Of a DNA stretch of 60,265 nt, positions 27,447 through 40,143 are shown in pieces. The notes beneath the pieces were generated by a model that saw only the letters and a program-made list of their open reading frames with translations, searched no databases and was not told the DNA's origin. Numbering within the stretch: the first letter of the stretch is position 1; every line of letters starts with the position of its first letter. A program made the position numbers and the translations under genes. Origin of the DNA: Neelides folsomi (lineage: Eukaryota > Arthropoda > Collembola > Neelipleona > Neelidae); assembly GCA_034687125.1 (NCBI GenBank), contig JAQGBZ010000370.1, positions 1-60,265 of the forward strand, read 5' to 3'.

Positions 27447-30400
27447 GTATAGCTCAACTCCTCACTATTAAACCATGTACCTTGTGTTATAATTATAATA
27501 TATTAAAGTTTACCTTAATTAGTAGTTTAGTTTAGATTTACCAATTTAGATTTACTAGTTTAAAAATTGCATTTTATTAAAAAAATTACTTAAATAAAAA
27601 AAGTCTTAAACTTTGTACATTACTATGTTATGGTGCAGAATAATAAAGAAATACGATTGTTATTCATGAACTTTAAATTGTTCTTGCATTATGATGACCT
27701 TTGGCTGAGCTGCATCCATTTGCTTTAAAAATACATTATGAATGCATGGTATGTTGAAAAATGTAAATTCTAAATGTAAATTGGGAAGACAAATGATGGA
27801 AAAACGAGTTTTTGAACTCATGCCGATCCTATGAATTTTAATCGAAGGAAAAGAGAAATTTTCTCCTTGGAGGTGTTTGAGGGTGAAGGGCGGAAATCCT
27901 CTCATTTTCATTTATTGACATTTCCCAGCATCTATTTTCATAACGGGCTGTCCATTTCGCTCTCCTTTACGGCCTTCTCTATCTCTCATCATTATCTCAT
28001 CCCCGGGTTTAAAATGGAATTTGAGGGGTTTGCCATTACGAGGAAAGAGATTCCTCTCGGAATCTCTCCCGGAACCCGCATTACTTCACTGAGTCGGGGA
28101 AGAAGCAGAATGAAAAATGCATGGGAGAAACTCCGGTGGCGCTCTTCTTCATCTTTGGAACTCTCGAGAGAATATTGTTTTATCTCGCTGCCCTATCAAT
28201 CCCTTGGCCCAAATACCCTCACATTTACACCCAATGGGTCACAAGGAAGATCCACTGGAATCGATAAATCTTTCACACAATTTTACTTAGGACATTCCTC
28301 AACATATGAAATAAGATTCTTTACTTAATAACTTTATCTTTGTATCGCAAAAATATCTTAATCTTAAATTACTTATCACAAGATTCATACATATTAATTT
28401 ATTATATTTAACAATTTAGTTTGTTGCTTAACCTCTGTCCGTTTTCTGTGTGTTAAAATTTATGAGTCATGTAATTAATTTTTCGCAGTATTCTCTTTTA
28501 CAGAGCGTCGTGACGCTTTGTCAGAAAAAAGGATCTTGCGGATTCCAAGCGGCTCCACAAACCTTTGGAGACTCCGATCCTTGTCCTGGTGTGAGGAAAC
28601 TTGTCGAAGTGGCCTTCAAATGCCGACCATGTAAGTTTAATCTTCTTTGTTTCCTATCTGTTCCATATCTTTTAATTGCGCTTTTTCTGCCGTTAACTAT
28701 GCAAATTGGCGAGGAAGAAACTTGAAAGTTGTCGAGTTCATTGAAGAATACACTAATAAGCCGAGGATTTTCCATGTGGTGTTCTTATTTCTTACATGGA
28801 CCCGAGAGGGAAGTTGAAGAGACGAAGTTTGTCGTAATTAACAAAGTGTGTCGGAGTTTGGTTTAAACAAGGGAAGAAAGTGGAGTGTAAATAGTGTTAT
28901 GTGATTTTTTATTATTCCTCTTTCCCTCCTTATTACCCCTTTCTTCCGCTGTAAAGGGAAAGTTGAAGATTCATCCTCGTCCCCGCCCACTTTAATTCTC
29001 AAAGACCCATTGCAAGAATTGTCAAGTGAGAGAAACTTGAGTTTCTTGTCCTTTTAATTCCCTTTGTAATTGTGTGGTTGTAAAGGCCAACTTTACCAAT
29101 TTCTCCTTACTGTAATGACCTTCATTAACTACAAGATCTGGAACTATTATAAAACCCTTTTGTCATTTATAATGATGTAAGAAATTCAATTGTAAGATAT
29201 ATAAAGTTCCGGTGTTATCTCAGCTGGTAATTCCAATTTTTGAAACTTTTTTAATTTATTGGCGAATTTGGTCCTTGTGTAAAATTTGGATATCTTCTTG
29301 GGAAGATATCGAAAATTGCCAAGTGGTAAAGGTAAAATTGCAAAGTTTTGGAAGTATTTAAAATTCTTGTGTTGAGGAAGAGTTTGGCAAACTACGTGGG
29401 TGAAAATGGAGCTCTTTGTATTCAACGTGGTAAGACCAAGAACCCTCCTGCATTTTGCATATTGAAATAGGTGGAATTGTTTGGGAACTCTGGAAGTGCA
29501 TTTGAAGCTTTGGCCCTCTGGTCTTACATTTAGTCCCTTAATGAGCACCGACCCTCCAATTATCTTAACGTTTGACCTCTTTCCTTCCACAATTTAGAAA
29601 GGAGGAATTGCTTAGTTGACTGTAAGAACTCACCTCTTTCGGAAAAAAATAAAAAAAATGCCTATCGGGATTTGTTTAATGCTCTTTTCTATTCTCTGGA
29701 ATTTGACTGAATTGCTTTCATTTAATAAATATTTAATTTTGAGTCTGGAATCAGTTAAAACCAATTTATTTAAATGGTATTCTTTTATTGATTATTTTTA
29801 GCAGAGTTCAAGAGCCTGATGGCTTGTGAAGGAGAAGTCCTTAAATTGAAATGTTCAACCAATGAAAGAATTGCCGTTTATTTGGCTACATTCGGTCGAA
29901 CGGAGTACGAGAGCCTTAAGTGTCCTCAACCAATGGGAGTCGGAGAAGAAAGTAAGTTTGGCGTATTAAATACACGCCAGTATCTTTATACTTTTAAGTA
30001 TTTAAGTTTAGTAGTGGTATATTAATACAGTTAATAACCGCTGGTATGAAGTTAAAGGGAGAAATGTCTCGTTAAAGTGATGGAACTTCCTTCATTATAA
30101 ATGAGCAGAATTATCCTCAAGTGACTTTTAATGAGGGGGGATAATGAAAGTACTTTCGCTCGGTGCACTGATTTTCTCTTTTGAATAAATTCAGCTTGTC
30201 TCGCTTCCTATGCCACTGAAACGGTCATGCAAATGTGTCATGGGAAGAGAAAATGTACGCTGAACGCTGAACCTTCCACATTTGGATCGCCTTGTAAGCA
30301 AGGATCGAGAAATTACCTTAAAGTCATCCACACTTGCGGTGAGTTTTAAAAAATTTAATTTAATTAATTATTTTCGATCCTTCAATTTTTATTTTATGCA

Positions 30401-33400
30401 TATTGTGTTCATTGTTACAAATTATTGACATTTATATTATTATTTATGTTATGTAATATTGGGTATATACTTTTTGTGTAATTTTGTAGTTTAAAGATCT
30501 TATTTTAGTAAGCTTAGTTCAGTTTAGTTCTCACTTTATAGACCAATTAAATTTTTCATATGAGATTAATTGTGAGTCTGCGGTTTCTGTCCTACTTTGT
30601 TAAAATGTGGTATATGAAATATATTATAGCTTATAGGTTGGTAAGTTGGTGAATCAAAACACGCGAGTTTCTACGTCATTAATTTCTCGTCGCGTTGAAG
30701 GCCATTGTTAAGTGGGGAAAGGAAAAGTTGAGAGAGAAATTAATGAGGAAATAAGACATTTTGTACTATCTGGGAGGAAGAAGAGGCTTTTAACCATCGA
30801 TCCTCTTTTTACTCTTTACTACGTACGTACTAAATATACAGAAGATTCTCAATTTAAGAAACTGGAAAGACTCTCTTTTATCGTTAACATCAACTTGGGA
30901 AGATCGTTAATCAATCATGAAAGAGATATCTCTAATATCTTTAACCTATAAACCTCTCTCTCGTCTCGGAACAAAATTTACATCGTGGTTCAAGGCATCC
31001 TATTACAAGATTTACAACTCGTTAAAATGTATCTCTAACAGTATGTATAGACAAAGACAAGTTATGAAATGTTGTGAATTTAATAACTTGATATAAAATT
31101 TCATATTACGTACATTATAAATATATTTATATTTACATCATATTATGTATATGGTATGTATATTATTAATGCAATATTAAGCATTGTTTGCATATAATTA
31201 CAACAATTATTCATACAGGAAACTTAATTAAGCTAATAATTATGTGAATTAGGGAAAGATTTACGTTAATGGGGGATAAATGAGGAGTTTAACTAAAGAG
31301 TAAATTGAATTTCTAGTGCCGAGATCAGTTCTTCGTGAGAAATATCACGGCGTTGAAGGGGATGAATTTGGTGGGTTGGGAGTCGAGGGTCCTCCTGTCA
31401 CTCATCCTGTCGTCGAAGAACCAATTTCCGCCCAACCACTTCCCACGAGGGCTCCTAATCAACGGATCAACTCTACCGATGCAATCAACAAAACCAAAAT
31501 CCTCGCCGATGAATCCCCAGGTGAAATTCCCCCATTTCTCTTATTCAATCCGAACTAAAAGCCCTTCAATCTGCTGAAGCGGTAAAATACAGATAGGATG
31601 AATAATGGAGCTATTTTTTACGTTTTTAAATTTTCAAACTTAATAAAAATATATATATAATAAAAATATAAATCGTTAATGTTATTCTTAAATATTTATT
31701 TTATTACCTACTACGTATACGATTATTATGTACGTGATAGATAAATATTAATTTAAACGTGTAGGATTAATAATTAATAAACGTATACGATATAGTAGTG
31801 TTAGTTATGACATAAAGTTGGTAGTTTAATAGACAAGAGCATTATTTACCTCTATTATTCATCTCTCACTCTCCTCTATTGCTTCCCTTGTTTATTATTG
31901 CGTTTTCCCCTTTTGGCATTCAAGAGATAAAGATCCCCTATGTCGGTGTTGGAAATGTGAGAATGAATATTAAATTCATCTTCATGCCCTAATTCCTTTA
32001 ATGTGTAATCTACAATCTTGGGAAGTTGTATAGTTACGTTTTATTACGTGTGTTTTACATGTGGATTAACGCCAATTTCTATTTGCGTTATTTATAAATC
32101 CACAATCCTTGTGGTGAAAAGTAAGGAAATATGGAAATGGCAAACCAAGTTTGCATAATTCCACAATTCTCTTCCTTTTGTATCTAAATACATTATTTGG
32201 ATGAGGAGGGGCGAAAGGGTCCAAGCCGCCTGCCTCAACTGCAATTTTATTGATTTCAACATTTCTTCTCTGGGTAATTCACAAAGAGCATCCGATTCCG
32301 AGTCAATTCCTTCTCCCTTTCACTGATCTCGCTCAAGCTGCATTAAATGAAACCTACCAGCATTATACCTATATCCAACTGGACCTTCTTATACCGGCCA
32401 TTCATGAGAATCACAAATTTATCCTATACTTATAAATGAATGCCAAAATTTAGTACGAGTAGGTACTCGTATATTTGTACATGGTAGAATAGAATATTAC
32501 AATACTATATATAGTGATTATACAAATATATAGTGATACTGTAAATGCGTTTGGATTCACAGAGAAAAGAGGGGAATTCGGTTAGGTTAGTATTAGAGCA
32601 TTGGAGTGGGAAATTGATTAAATTGATGAGAAATCGGATGTTTTTTGTTTTCTTTTTCCAGTGGGTCCTGTCCAGAACTCGGCCATTTCCAAGTTTGGAA
32701 ATGAAGGGAACGAGACGGGTGTGAGGGTTGTTTACTTCATCTCTCAAGGGATCCTCGCCTATGATTTCATTTCAAGTAAGTTAACATTCCTTCGAGAGGG
32801 AAATAAACATCTTGAGATGCTGACTCAATCCAACTTACGAAAATTAATTTTCTTTTTACTTGAGCTAATAGTAAAGTTATTAAAAAATTCAATAACACGA
32901 TCATTTTCCTATAAGCATATTGAAATGTAATAAAAAGTAATAAATTATACACTTTTCACTAGATATTACCCAAATGTATACAAGTATACATAATAAGTGT
33001 ATACTGTATATGCAATTTAAAGTATTTTTTTAGAAAATAATGTGAAAGAAAAGAAATGGAAGCTCATTTGCATAATATATTTTTTATGGTTTTAAAAGGG
33101 AATTCAGAGAAGTTTTACTTATTTCTGGCATTGAGTGTGACGGGTGCACTTCTTCTCCTCTTTCTTCTTCTCCTCGTGAGAGTGGGAGTACAAAGGAGGC
33201 GGGTGAGGAAGAAGGAGAATGGGAGTATGAAACAACCGTCGTCAATGAGCGGAACCACGACATTCGGCCTCACGGACATTGACGACTTGAGTTTGGATCC
33301 GCTGTCTCCTGAACGTGAGTCGCTTGACCTTCATTCCATCTTAAGGAGATCCTCTCCGAGTCAAGACTTCTCAATTGCGACCTCAACTCTCGGAAGGAAT

Positions 33401-33523
33401 TCGAAAAAGGAAGGAGTGCGATTCTCAAATCACAAGAATCACTCAAAGTTCGACGAGAATTCAGAAAATCCGAGGAGTTTGAGAAACTCCAATTCTGAGA
33501 ATCTCCATTTTTTTTACGGATAG
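27247..33523 (+). CDS. eva-1: EVA-1-like receptor, copy A (5'-incomplete)
   Basis: Seven exons: 27247-27446, 28489-28630, 29802-29951, 30195-30338, 31317-31520, 32662-32775, 33099-33523. All introns are GT-AG and all joins keep frame, giving 459 visible residues. SUEL lectin domain 1 spans about residues 15-112 and domain 2 about 123-212, each with the family CP/C..T-I, A-Y/F-G, C-G/K-K..C, F-G, P-C and V-x-x-C pattern. A linker (213-318) is followed by a transmembrane helix (about 324-345), a stop-transfer run (QRRRVRKK) and a Ser/Asn-rich tail ending HFFYG. The start codon and signal peptide are missing. Two SUEL domains plus one C-terminal helix is the EVA-1/EVA1C architecture. C. elegans EVA-1 is a SLT-1/Slit co-receptor with SAX-3/Robo in axon guidance; a cell-surface receptor role here is inferred. 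Confidence is high for family, lower for function. Confidence 0.9.
28489..28630 (+). CDS. eva-1: Copy A exon 2: end of SUEL domain 1
   Basis: Acceptor tttcgcag, donor CCAT|gtaagt; phase 0 in, phase 1 out. It encodes YSLLQSVVTLCQKKGSC, then TFGDSDPCPGVRKL and V-x-x-K-C, the C-terminal half of a SUEL domain. 33 of 47 residues match the corresponding exon of copy B by eye count. Confidence 0.92.
29802..29951 (+). CDS. eva-1: Copy A exon 3: first half of SUEL domain 2
   Basis: Acceptor ttttag (ending 29801), donor GAAA|gtaagt. An acceptor three bases later is ruled out because it would create TAG at the junction. It encodes SEFKSLMACEGEVLKLKC, RIAVYLATFGRTEYESLKC and PQP. 26 of 49 full codons match copy B. 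Confidence 0.92.
30195..30338 (+). CDS. eva-1: Copy A exon 4: end of SUEL domain 2
   Basis: Acceptor attcag, donor TGCG|gtgagt; phase 1 in and out. It carries C-x6-TETVMQMCHGKRKC, TFGSPC and YLKVIHTC, the C-terminal half of a SUEL domain. 27 of 47 residues match copy B, and length (144 nt) is identical. Confidence 0.92.
31317..31520 (+). CDS. eva-1: Copy A exon 5: extracellular linker
   Basis: Acceptor tttctag, donor CCAG|gtgaaa; phase 1 in and out. It opens VPRSVLREKYHG, matched by VPRRVLLDTYQ in copy B. The rest is a Pro/Glu/Asn-rich linker of unknown fold with one N-S-T sequon. It connects lectin domain 2 to the membrane-proximal part. Confidence 0.85.
32662..32775 (+). CDS. eva-1: Copy A exon 6: juxtamembrane exon absent from copy B
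   Basis: Acceptor tttccag, donor TCAA|gtaagt; phase 1 in and out, 114 nt. It encodes VGPVQNSAISKFG, an N-E-T sequon and VVYFISQGILAYDFIS. The last part reads like the amphipathic stretch that precedes the membrane helix in EVA1-domain proteins. Being symmetric in phase, it could be skipped without frame loss. No counterpart exists in the 155-nt intron of copy B. Confidence 0.8.
33099..33523 (+). CDS. eva-1: Copy A exon 7: transmembrane helix and cytoplasmic tail
   Basis: Acceptor tttaaaag is purine-rich just before the AG, but the phase is right and NSEKFYLF aligns with NSEKFYLY of copy B. It encodes the membrane helix (FYLFLALSVTGALLLLFLLL and following), a basic stop-transfer run, a Ser-rich tail with LTDIDDLSLDPLSP, and a C-terminal HFFYG before TAG. 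A consensus GTGAGT donor lies inside the exon at 33315. Confidence 0.88.
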
Positions 33524-36430
33524 CCCATGGACAGTTTTACTTTAAATACTATTGTGTTATTGTTTGTTAATTAATCATTTAACCTTGTATTTAAACTTAT
33601 TACTAATATAAATATATTTTGTAGATTGATTTAACGTCAGCTTTGCTGTCATGTTACTTATTAATTTAAAATGTATTTAAGTATATTTTAATGTAATTCA
33701 TAACTTAAGAAAATCTTGAATTATCATTGCAATGCAAGTCAGGTGATTAAATTAAAGTTTTGCATTTAATTGACATTATATAAACAACTTTAGGTATTTA
33801 TAACACATACTAGATTTTTCCTTTATATTAATTTATGGACAATTAAAGTGTCGAGTTATACCAATTATACGTTTTAATGAGTTTATTACAATTCTAAGTC
33901 ATTGTACATAGTTAATTGCATTTAAGATTTTTGTATGTTTATAGTGCCACATTTACTTAAAATCATTTTAATGAGATTATTAGTTATGTAGATAAGTGTT
34001 GTTTAATTAATTATTGTTGATGCTATTTGCTTATCTAATCAAAAATATCACTGCAAATTGACATGACCAATGTTAAATAATATAAAAAATGTAAAATAAA
34101 TCAGATTAAATGCATTTAAACCTCAAATGTTCAACCACTCGTTTTATTAACAAACACATTCACATTCAATATTATTGAAGCAATTGATAAAGAATCTTCT
34201 AATTTGTCTAATTAATGAAACCTCCTATAACTTTAACCATTTTATTCCAATGTCTATTTCAAGATCTACATAACATACATATATAGTACTTATAGTATTA
34301 ACATGGAAAACTTTGAATAAATGCAGATAAAATGGAAAGCATCCAATTAGGCTAACGATGACATTTGGCTCACCATCTTATTCAACAAAAGGAAAATCGA
34401 ACGATTGGACCAATTGGATCATTTACGTCTTTGAAAATACATATATAACGATAAGAATAATAACGTAATATTAGAGGAAGTCTAAGAACGACAACTTTAT
34501 CATTTTATAACAAACTTCTTTATCTCAATGATCCTTATATTAAATGCATGATTCATAAGTAGGTCTTAATCATATAATTAAGAGTTTTGTTCATCGTAAA
34601 CTTTCCAGATGGAAATGATTAAACATTAACATTCAAAATGAATAAGTGAGATGGAAATGTGGAATCGGATATTGAGTGTGGTTTGGGCAAATTAAAGACT
34701 TTTCTTCTTCTCGACCCCCGCAGGAAATTTATGAATGGAGAGAATTGAACTAAAAGTTTCGTTTCTTACGGTGAAATCATACTTGGACGGTCCTTTAAAA
34801 TCCTTACCTATATCTTTGAGTTGTATAACTAGGTATATGGTACATTTCTGCTACTCATCTCGTACTACATGCATACCTACGTACTATACTCGTACTTATC
34901 AGTTGGGAGATATTGGAAGAATGATGCAAAGTGCCGCAGTTCCTTTCACTATATCTTTCTGCATATAGGTAACCCAAGAATTTATAGTGCTTATAGGAAT
35001 CTATTGCTCCCGATATAAATAAATATCTAAATTACATATCGCCTAGTATATTAATACAGATGAACAGAACATACATATACTGGTTAATGTATGGTATATT
35101 TGTATTATGTATATTTATAATTATATCAATGTATTTGTACGGCATATTTTAATTCCATATAGGATACATACACAGATCTGATGAGTTGATGTTTGGAATA
35201 CAGGCTTGTTTGGGTCATTTACAGTAAGTGTTACATGGTGTGTTTGGAAACTTTTTCTGACCTGCATTTCTCTTCAAACTTTTATTTCTCCTCCATGAGA
35301 AACTATTAGGAAGTTTCTACTTCCACTTCAATCAATCTGCTTTTTAGCTTTTTCATCACGGGATCGTCCTTAACCTAGCGTAATGCTAAACGTCCAAACA
35401 TGCCAAATAAAATATGGATCACAAACATGAAGGGAATCACTATTTGGTCGACACATGCTCCAATTGTAGTACAATACAAGAATGAAGAATGGCCAACTAT
35501 TGTGTATGAAATTCTTAACTTATGACGCAGTAAGACCTTCATTACAGACACATATTTACTTACATACTTTCGTATAGCGAAAGAGTAAAATTAGATTTAA
35601 ATCTGGCATTTCTTCTTTTAAAATTTGGAGGAAAGTGAAATAAGTTTCTGGGTAGAAGATTGATGAGAAAGTTGAATATAAAGGAAATAGGAAATAACTT
35701 TTTAAATCTCCTTTTTCATTCTTATAAACTTTTGGTTCTAAATAAGATTTTCCGTTCAGCTACATAAAAAGAAATTCTCCATGTTGTACACGGAAAAATC
35801 ATTTTGAAACTTGTAATTAAATTCCATTGTAGAGCTGAGAATGTAATCTGTAATAATAGGAAATTGAAAATGACTGATGAAAGATTGGAGTGAAATTCTC
35901 CACTTTTATTCAATTAAACTGAGTGAGATTAAATTTACATTTTTCCACAATTTTTCGACAAATGAAATCTACAATGTATTGAATGTTTATGACGCTTTTA
36001 TGGCCGCATCATTATTATAATTGGATTTTGGATGTTCGTTGTATTTAAATTTAAGAGAAGAGAGGAGAGAAAAATAGACCCACTTCCTCAGAGGTTGTTC
36101 AAGACAGAATGAACTGAGTCCTTGGTCCTGACTTTGACATATTTTGGGGCCTAGAGTCTCGATGGCAGATTTGGGTCTAGGGATTAAATAAATCCGATCT
36201 CGATTTATTCAGGAGAACCGCCGTGTGAACCAGCGGTCGGCCCTCCACCTCCGAAAACCATTAACACATGGGGAGGTTGAAGCCATTACTCCTCTGACTC
36301 CACTTTACACCGACTCGAAGATCAATGGCCGATTCACTTCCACCTTCATACCAAACCCATTCACGGACCCGATAAATGTTTTCTTTATATTCCTTTCGCC
36401 CCATTCTCCCAACAGTATATTTTTGCATCA

Positions 36431-36483
36431 ACTGTACAGAACTGTATTATGTATATGCTGTGCATAATACAGTTGTGTACAGT
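36431..36483. repeat. Imperfect hairpin, 19-bp stem
   Basis: ACTGTAC (36431-36437) and AACTGTATTATG (36440-36451) pair with CATAATACAGTT (36463-36474) and GTACAGT (36477-36483). The two stem parts are separated by a 2x2 internal loop and the apical loop is 11 nt. It could be a decayed inverted repeat or a short structured RNA. Confidence 0.75.
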
Positions 36484-39400
36484 GCACAATGAGTTTTGCT
36501 TATTATTGAATTTTTGAATCTTTAATCTCTCGTGCGTACGCGTCAATGTCCGCCTAATCTCTCGTCTCTGAAATATTGAAGTGGTGTGAGAGATTAGACG
36601 CAATTAAGACCCCGGTCGTGAAAAATGAGCAAGAGGGAAATGACAGGAGAAAAATGGGAAGAAGAGGGGAAGGGAATAATAAAGATTCAAATTACTTGAT
36701 CATTTTAACTCTCCAGCGAACAACTGTCACTTTCCCTCCTTCGGCATTCGCTATTTGAGCGTGAAAACGCGTGCTGTCGTTGTTGAAAAACTCTTCTTAC
36801 TTCAATTTAATATGTGAGTTTGTGGCATGTAAAATGCGTCGCTTCAAAACTATATGTCAACCATGGGACATATTTATTCATGAATACTAGGTTAGTAGTA
36901 AAGTCATAAAATACAAAATTGTTTTTATCTTGTTCCAGATACAAGTATAAGTTGGATACTTATTTAACATGTTATAGCATGTTAGGTTTATATTCAGATG
37001 TGTGTGTCTATGTCTATATGCGAAATTTGAAAGTTGAAGTTGAAATGTGTAACAACATTTTTTAAATATTCTTGAAAGGAAATGTGTAGGGGTTTTGTAT
37101 AAAGTTTTGAAGGAAATTAAATGATATTTAGATGTTTTATGAAAGTTTGAGATTTTAAAGGAAGAGTCTCTTAAGGGAACGATCATATACCCTTCATGTT
37201 CAAGGATGAACTAAAGGAGGAAAAAGAACGAGGAAACTTTTTTTCTCTCCATGAAAATGAAGAGGAGTTTTTAAATGTGACAAGGGGACGTAAACTCTCT
37301 CGGCCTTCTGGAGCAATAGATCAATCAAGAAGCTCCCCTTAAGAGTTCCAGATCCAAATCTGGGAGATTCGGGAATTATGTCTATAGGGCCAAAGGATTC
37401 GGAGACTTGAATTAAACTTCTTCTCCTGCACCGCTTTCCATTTCATTCAATAGAGGAATTTTTCCAAAGTGGATTTTTAAATTGCTGATAAATCAAGAAG
37501 GATTTTTATTCCAATGTTTAAATATTTTTAGTTTCACAATTTACAATTTATATAAACCATCCTTTTTAATTACTGTATTGAAGTTTAGAATAAAATTAAC
37601 TTTATTTATGTGAAATCGATAAATATTTTGAAAGGGGAAAGGTGTGAAAGCGTTTAAATCCTTTATTTGATTTAGTGTGAATATGCGGCCTTAACTAAAC
37701 GTGTGCCATTTTCCAGAAGGCCCCAAATGTAAGAAGTTGGTCCAGCACATAAATCCCAACCATGCCAATAAACTGAAAAGAGTATTCGAGATAAGTAGCT
37801 AATGCCTGTTGTTTCCTCTTCAGAGTTGACTCTTTCCCTTTTCCACCCATTTTAACTTCCAGTTCCACGAGGGCTCAGAACTTTTGTTGGCTTAAATGAG
37901 GATTTATTCGAGCGTCTCCTAATTAACCATTTTGCAGGATAGTTTGAGACAGAAGAGACTAATGGGAACTTCGTTTCTGCACGGACCATTTTTACACACG
38001 TTTTCCCCTCCAACCAGATCATCCTTCAAAACTTGTAATGGAACTCCTTGAAACATCCAAATTAAACGGACGTTTCCTTCGTCCACTTAATTTATGAAGG
38101 AAAAACATTTTAAATATTATTTATCTCATTTATTGGTGGCAGGGAAAAGATGATGAATTATGGCTAAGGATATGATATGAATTACAGCTATGTGCAACCA
38201 CTGCAGGCCAAAAATTATTCCTAAATTAAAGGTAATCATCATAAAGCATGGTAAACAATAAACGGAAGTAATTCATTTATAATAGGGATTTATAAACATT
38301 GTTTAATTTATCAGTTTTCCGATTTGGAAAATGGGACTTGACCCGTTTTCTCACATTCACACAATTTGCATAATTAATGAGGATTTCTCACGTAGACCAA
38401 CTAATTATGAATCATTACGACTTTACGACAAGAGATTATGAATACATGCATAGTTTAAGGGAGAGGAAAGCGGGTTATAATATAAGTACATATTTTAAGT
38501 ATGTATAATTTTGATGTTCAATGGGTTTAATGTAGGCTTAGACGGAGATTAAAAACCCGGCTATTACGTTCTTATTAGGAAGGAATCTTTTAGGCCTTGG
38601 TTCATATAACTAACTTTGGTTTCAAAGTGGGGGAAATGTTTGCGTTACCTAAAATAGCAAAACATGGTAATTAGCCATTGGAGTATGTAAAATGATGGTA
38701 AAAGTCTCGTCCTTTCCCTTAGCACAACTTTGGATAGATAAATCGTCTCGAGTGGAGGGGAAATCTCATGAAGGAGAATTCTGGAGAATCCTCTGCGGCT
38801 TCTTCATGAATATTGTGAATGTTTCGCACAAAATGAGTTCAATTCAAAGAAAACTCTCGAGTTTTGCATGGAAATTCCGCCCATCAAGTTTAATTAGAAA
38901 CTCTGTCGATGGAAGTTATAAAAGTTTAACAAAGTAAATATTGTTCAAAATGCTCCGAGGGTCTTTTTCTTAAAATTAATATTTTGGAGAGATGAAGTTT
39001 GAAACAAGGTCTTGTTATTGGGTAAATAATGGAACAACCATAAGACTCCCCAATCATTGCACCAATTAAGGAATAATTGCGAAAGACTCTGTATTTCCCA
39101 ACACGCGGAAAAATGACATTTTGAACGTAATGAGTAAATGGAGTATAAATGACGACAACGAAGTTTCTAATGTGGGGGTTTAAAGAAGGATAAAAGGGAA
39201 ATTAAGAATAAGAATATGAAGTCGAGAAGGGCCAAAGTTTGAAGTTTAACAATGAGTTCAAATGATTCTTCAAATCCTTCAACTTTCCCCCAGCGTTGGA
39301 AGTTTGGCAATTGAAAACCGAGCGGTCGACAAACATGAGAAAGGAAAATAACAAGTTTTAGAGGAAAGTACTTTTATTTAATATTATAAACAATTACAAT

Positions 39401-39496
39401 CATAAATACCCATAAACATGTTAGTACTCTTTTAGGATCCTTTTGATGACTTCAGCTGAAGTTGGGAATGAGTTTACATATTTTTTTCACTTGTAT

Positions 39497-39502
39497 TTTA
39501 TT
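39497..39502 (-). terminator. Candidate polyadenylation hexamer for copy B
   Basis: On the - strand AATAAA lies about 260 nt after the TGA stop of copy B (39761-39763). It is the first clear canonical hexamer in that direction. Assignment is by position only; another lies near 39373-39378. Confidence 0.45.
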
Positions 39503-39760
39503 ATTATTTATAATATAATCTGAATTCATTATAAATTACCAACATTTAAATCTCAATCACGTAAATTGTTCTTCTTAATGTTAATTAAACTCAAACTTTA
39601 ACTATTAAATTCGTCATTAAAATTATTCAATGTAATTAATTAATTAATTAAATTTGATTATTGAGGTAATTGATCTAAGAAAGATTTTTTAAAGATTGAG
39701 AAATCAAGGGAGAACTTTGAGAAATTTGGAGCAAATGGTTTTGAGACACTTTTTGGACAT

Positions 39761-40143
39761 TCAACTATAAAAGAACGTTGGGTTTTCGGTTGGGACTCGA
39801 AGCTCGGCCTGCCTTCGCTGTTCGTCCAGCTTCTTGCATAAAATGTTATTGCATACCTTGAGCTCATCTCTTCTGAGGAGGTTTGAGGGAAGCGGCGGCA
39901 AATCGTCCAATTCCTCAGCAATGCTTGTCAAATTAGAAATGGATGAAGTTGGCTTACTCAATTCTGTCACCGTCGCCCCAGCATTTTCAATTCCAAGCTC
40001 GAGACCAACGGAGTCTTCTGAGGGAACGGCCGTTGGGGTTCTCCGCTGCTGAACGACGATTTTAATAAGAATGAGAACGACGATGAGGAGGAGTCCAGAC
40101 GCCACGCAGATTGTCACGTACAAATAAAACTTTTCCGAATTTT
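39761..40143 (-). CDS. eva-1: Copy B exon 7: transmembrane helix and cytoplasmic tail
   Basis: Acceptor tttactag, phase 1. It opens ENSEKFYLYVTICVASGLLL, the start of the membrane helix, then I/V/L-rich residues and QQRR. The tail contains EELDDLPPLPSN, comparable with DIDDLSLDPLSP of copy A, and ends TFFYS before TGA. The open frame continues upstream of the acceptor by chance. Confidence 0.88.

Larger units (their letters stand above)
33524..39760. other. Convergent intergenic region between the two EVA-1 copies
   Basis: This is 3' flank of both genes. The first 1 kb after copy A is very AT-rich; no canonical AATAAA is seen until about 34095, so the poly(A) site of copy A is unclear. A GC-richer patch near 36190-36390 has open frames after a good acceptor, and a long hairpin lies at 36431-36483. 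No gene is supportable otherwise. Confidence 0.55.

Noticed and set aside
27831..28328. 165-codon open frame on the + strand
   Set aside because: It lies wholly in the first visible intron of EVA-1 copy A, has no recognisable domain, and its composition follows the local GC-richer patch. It is probably a chance open frame.
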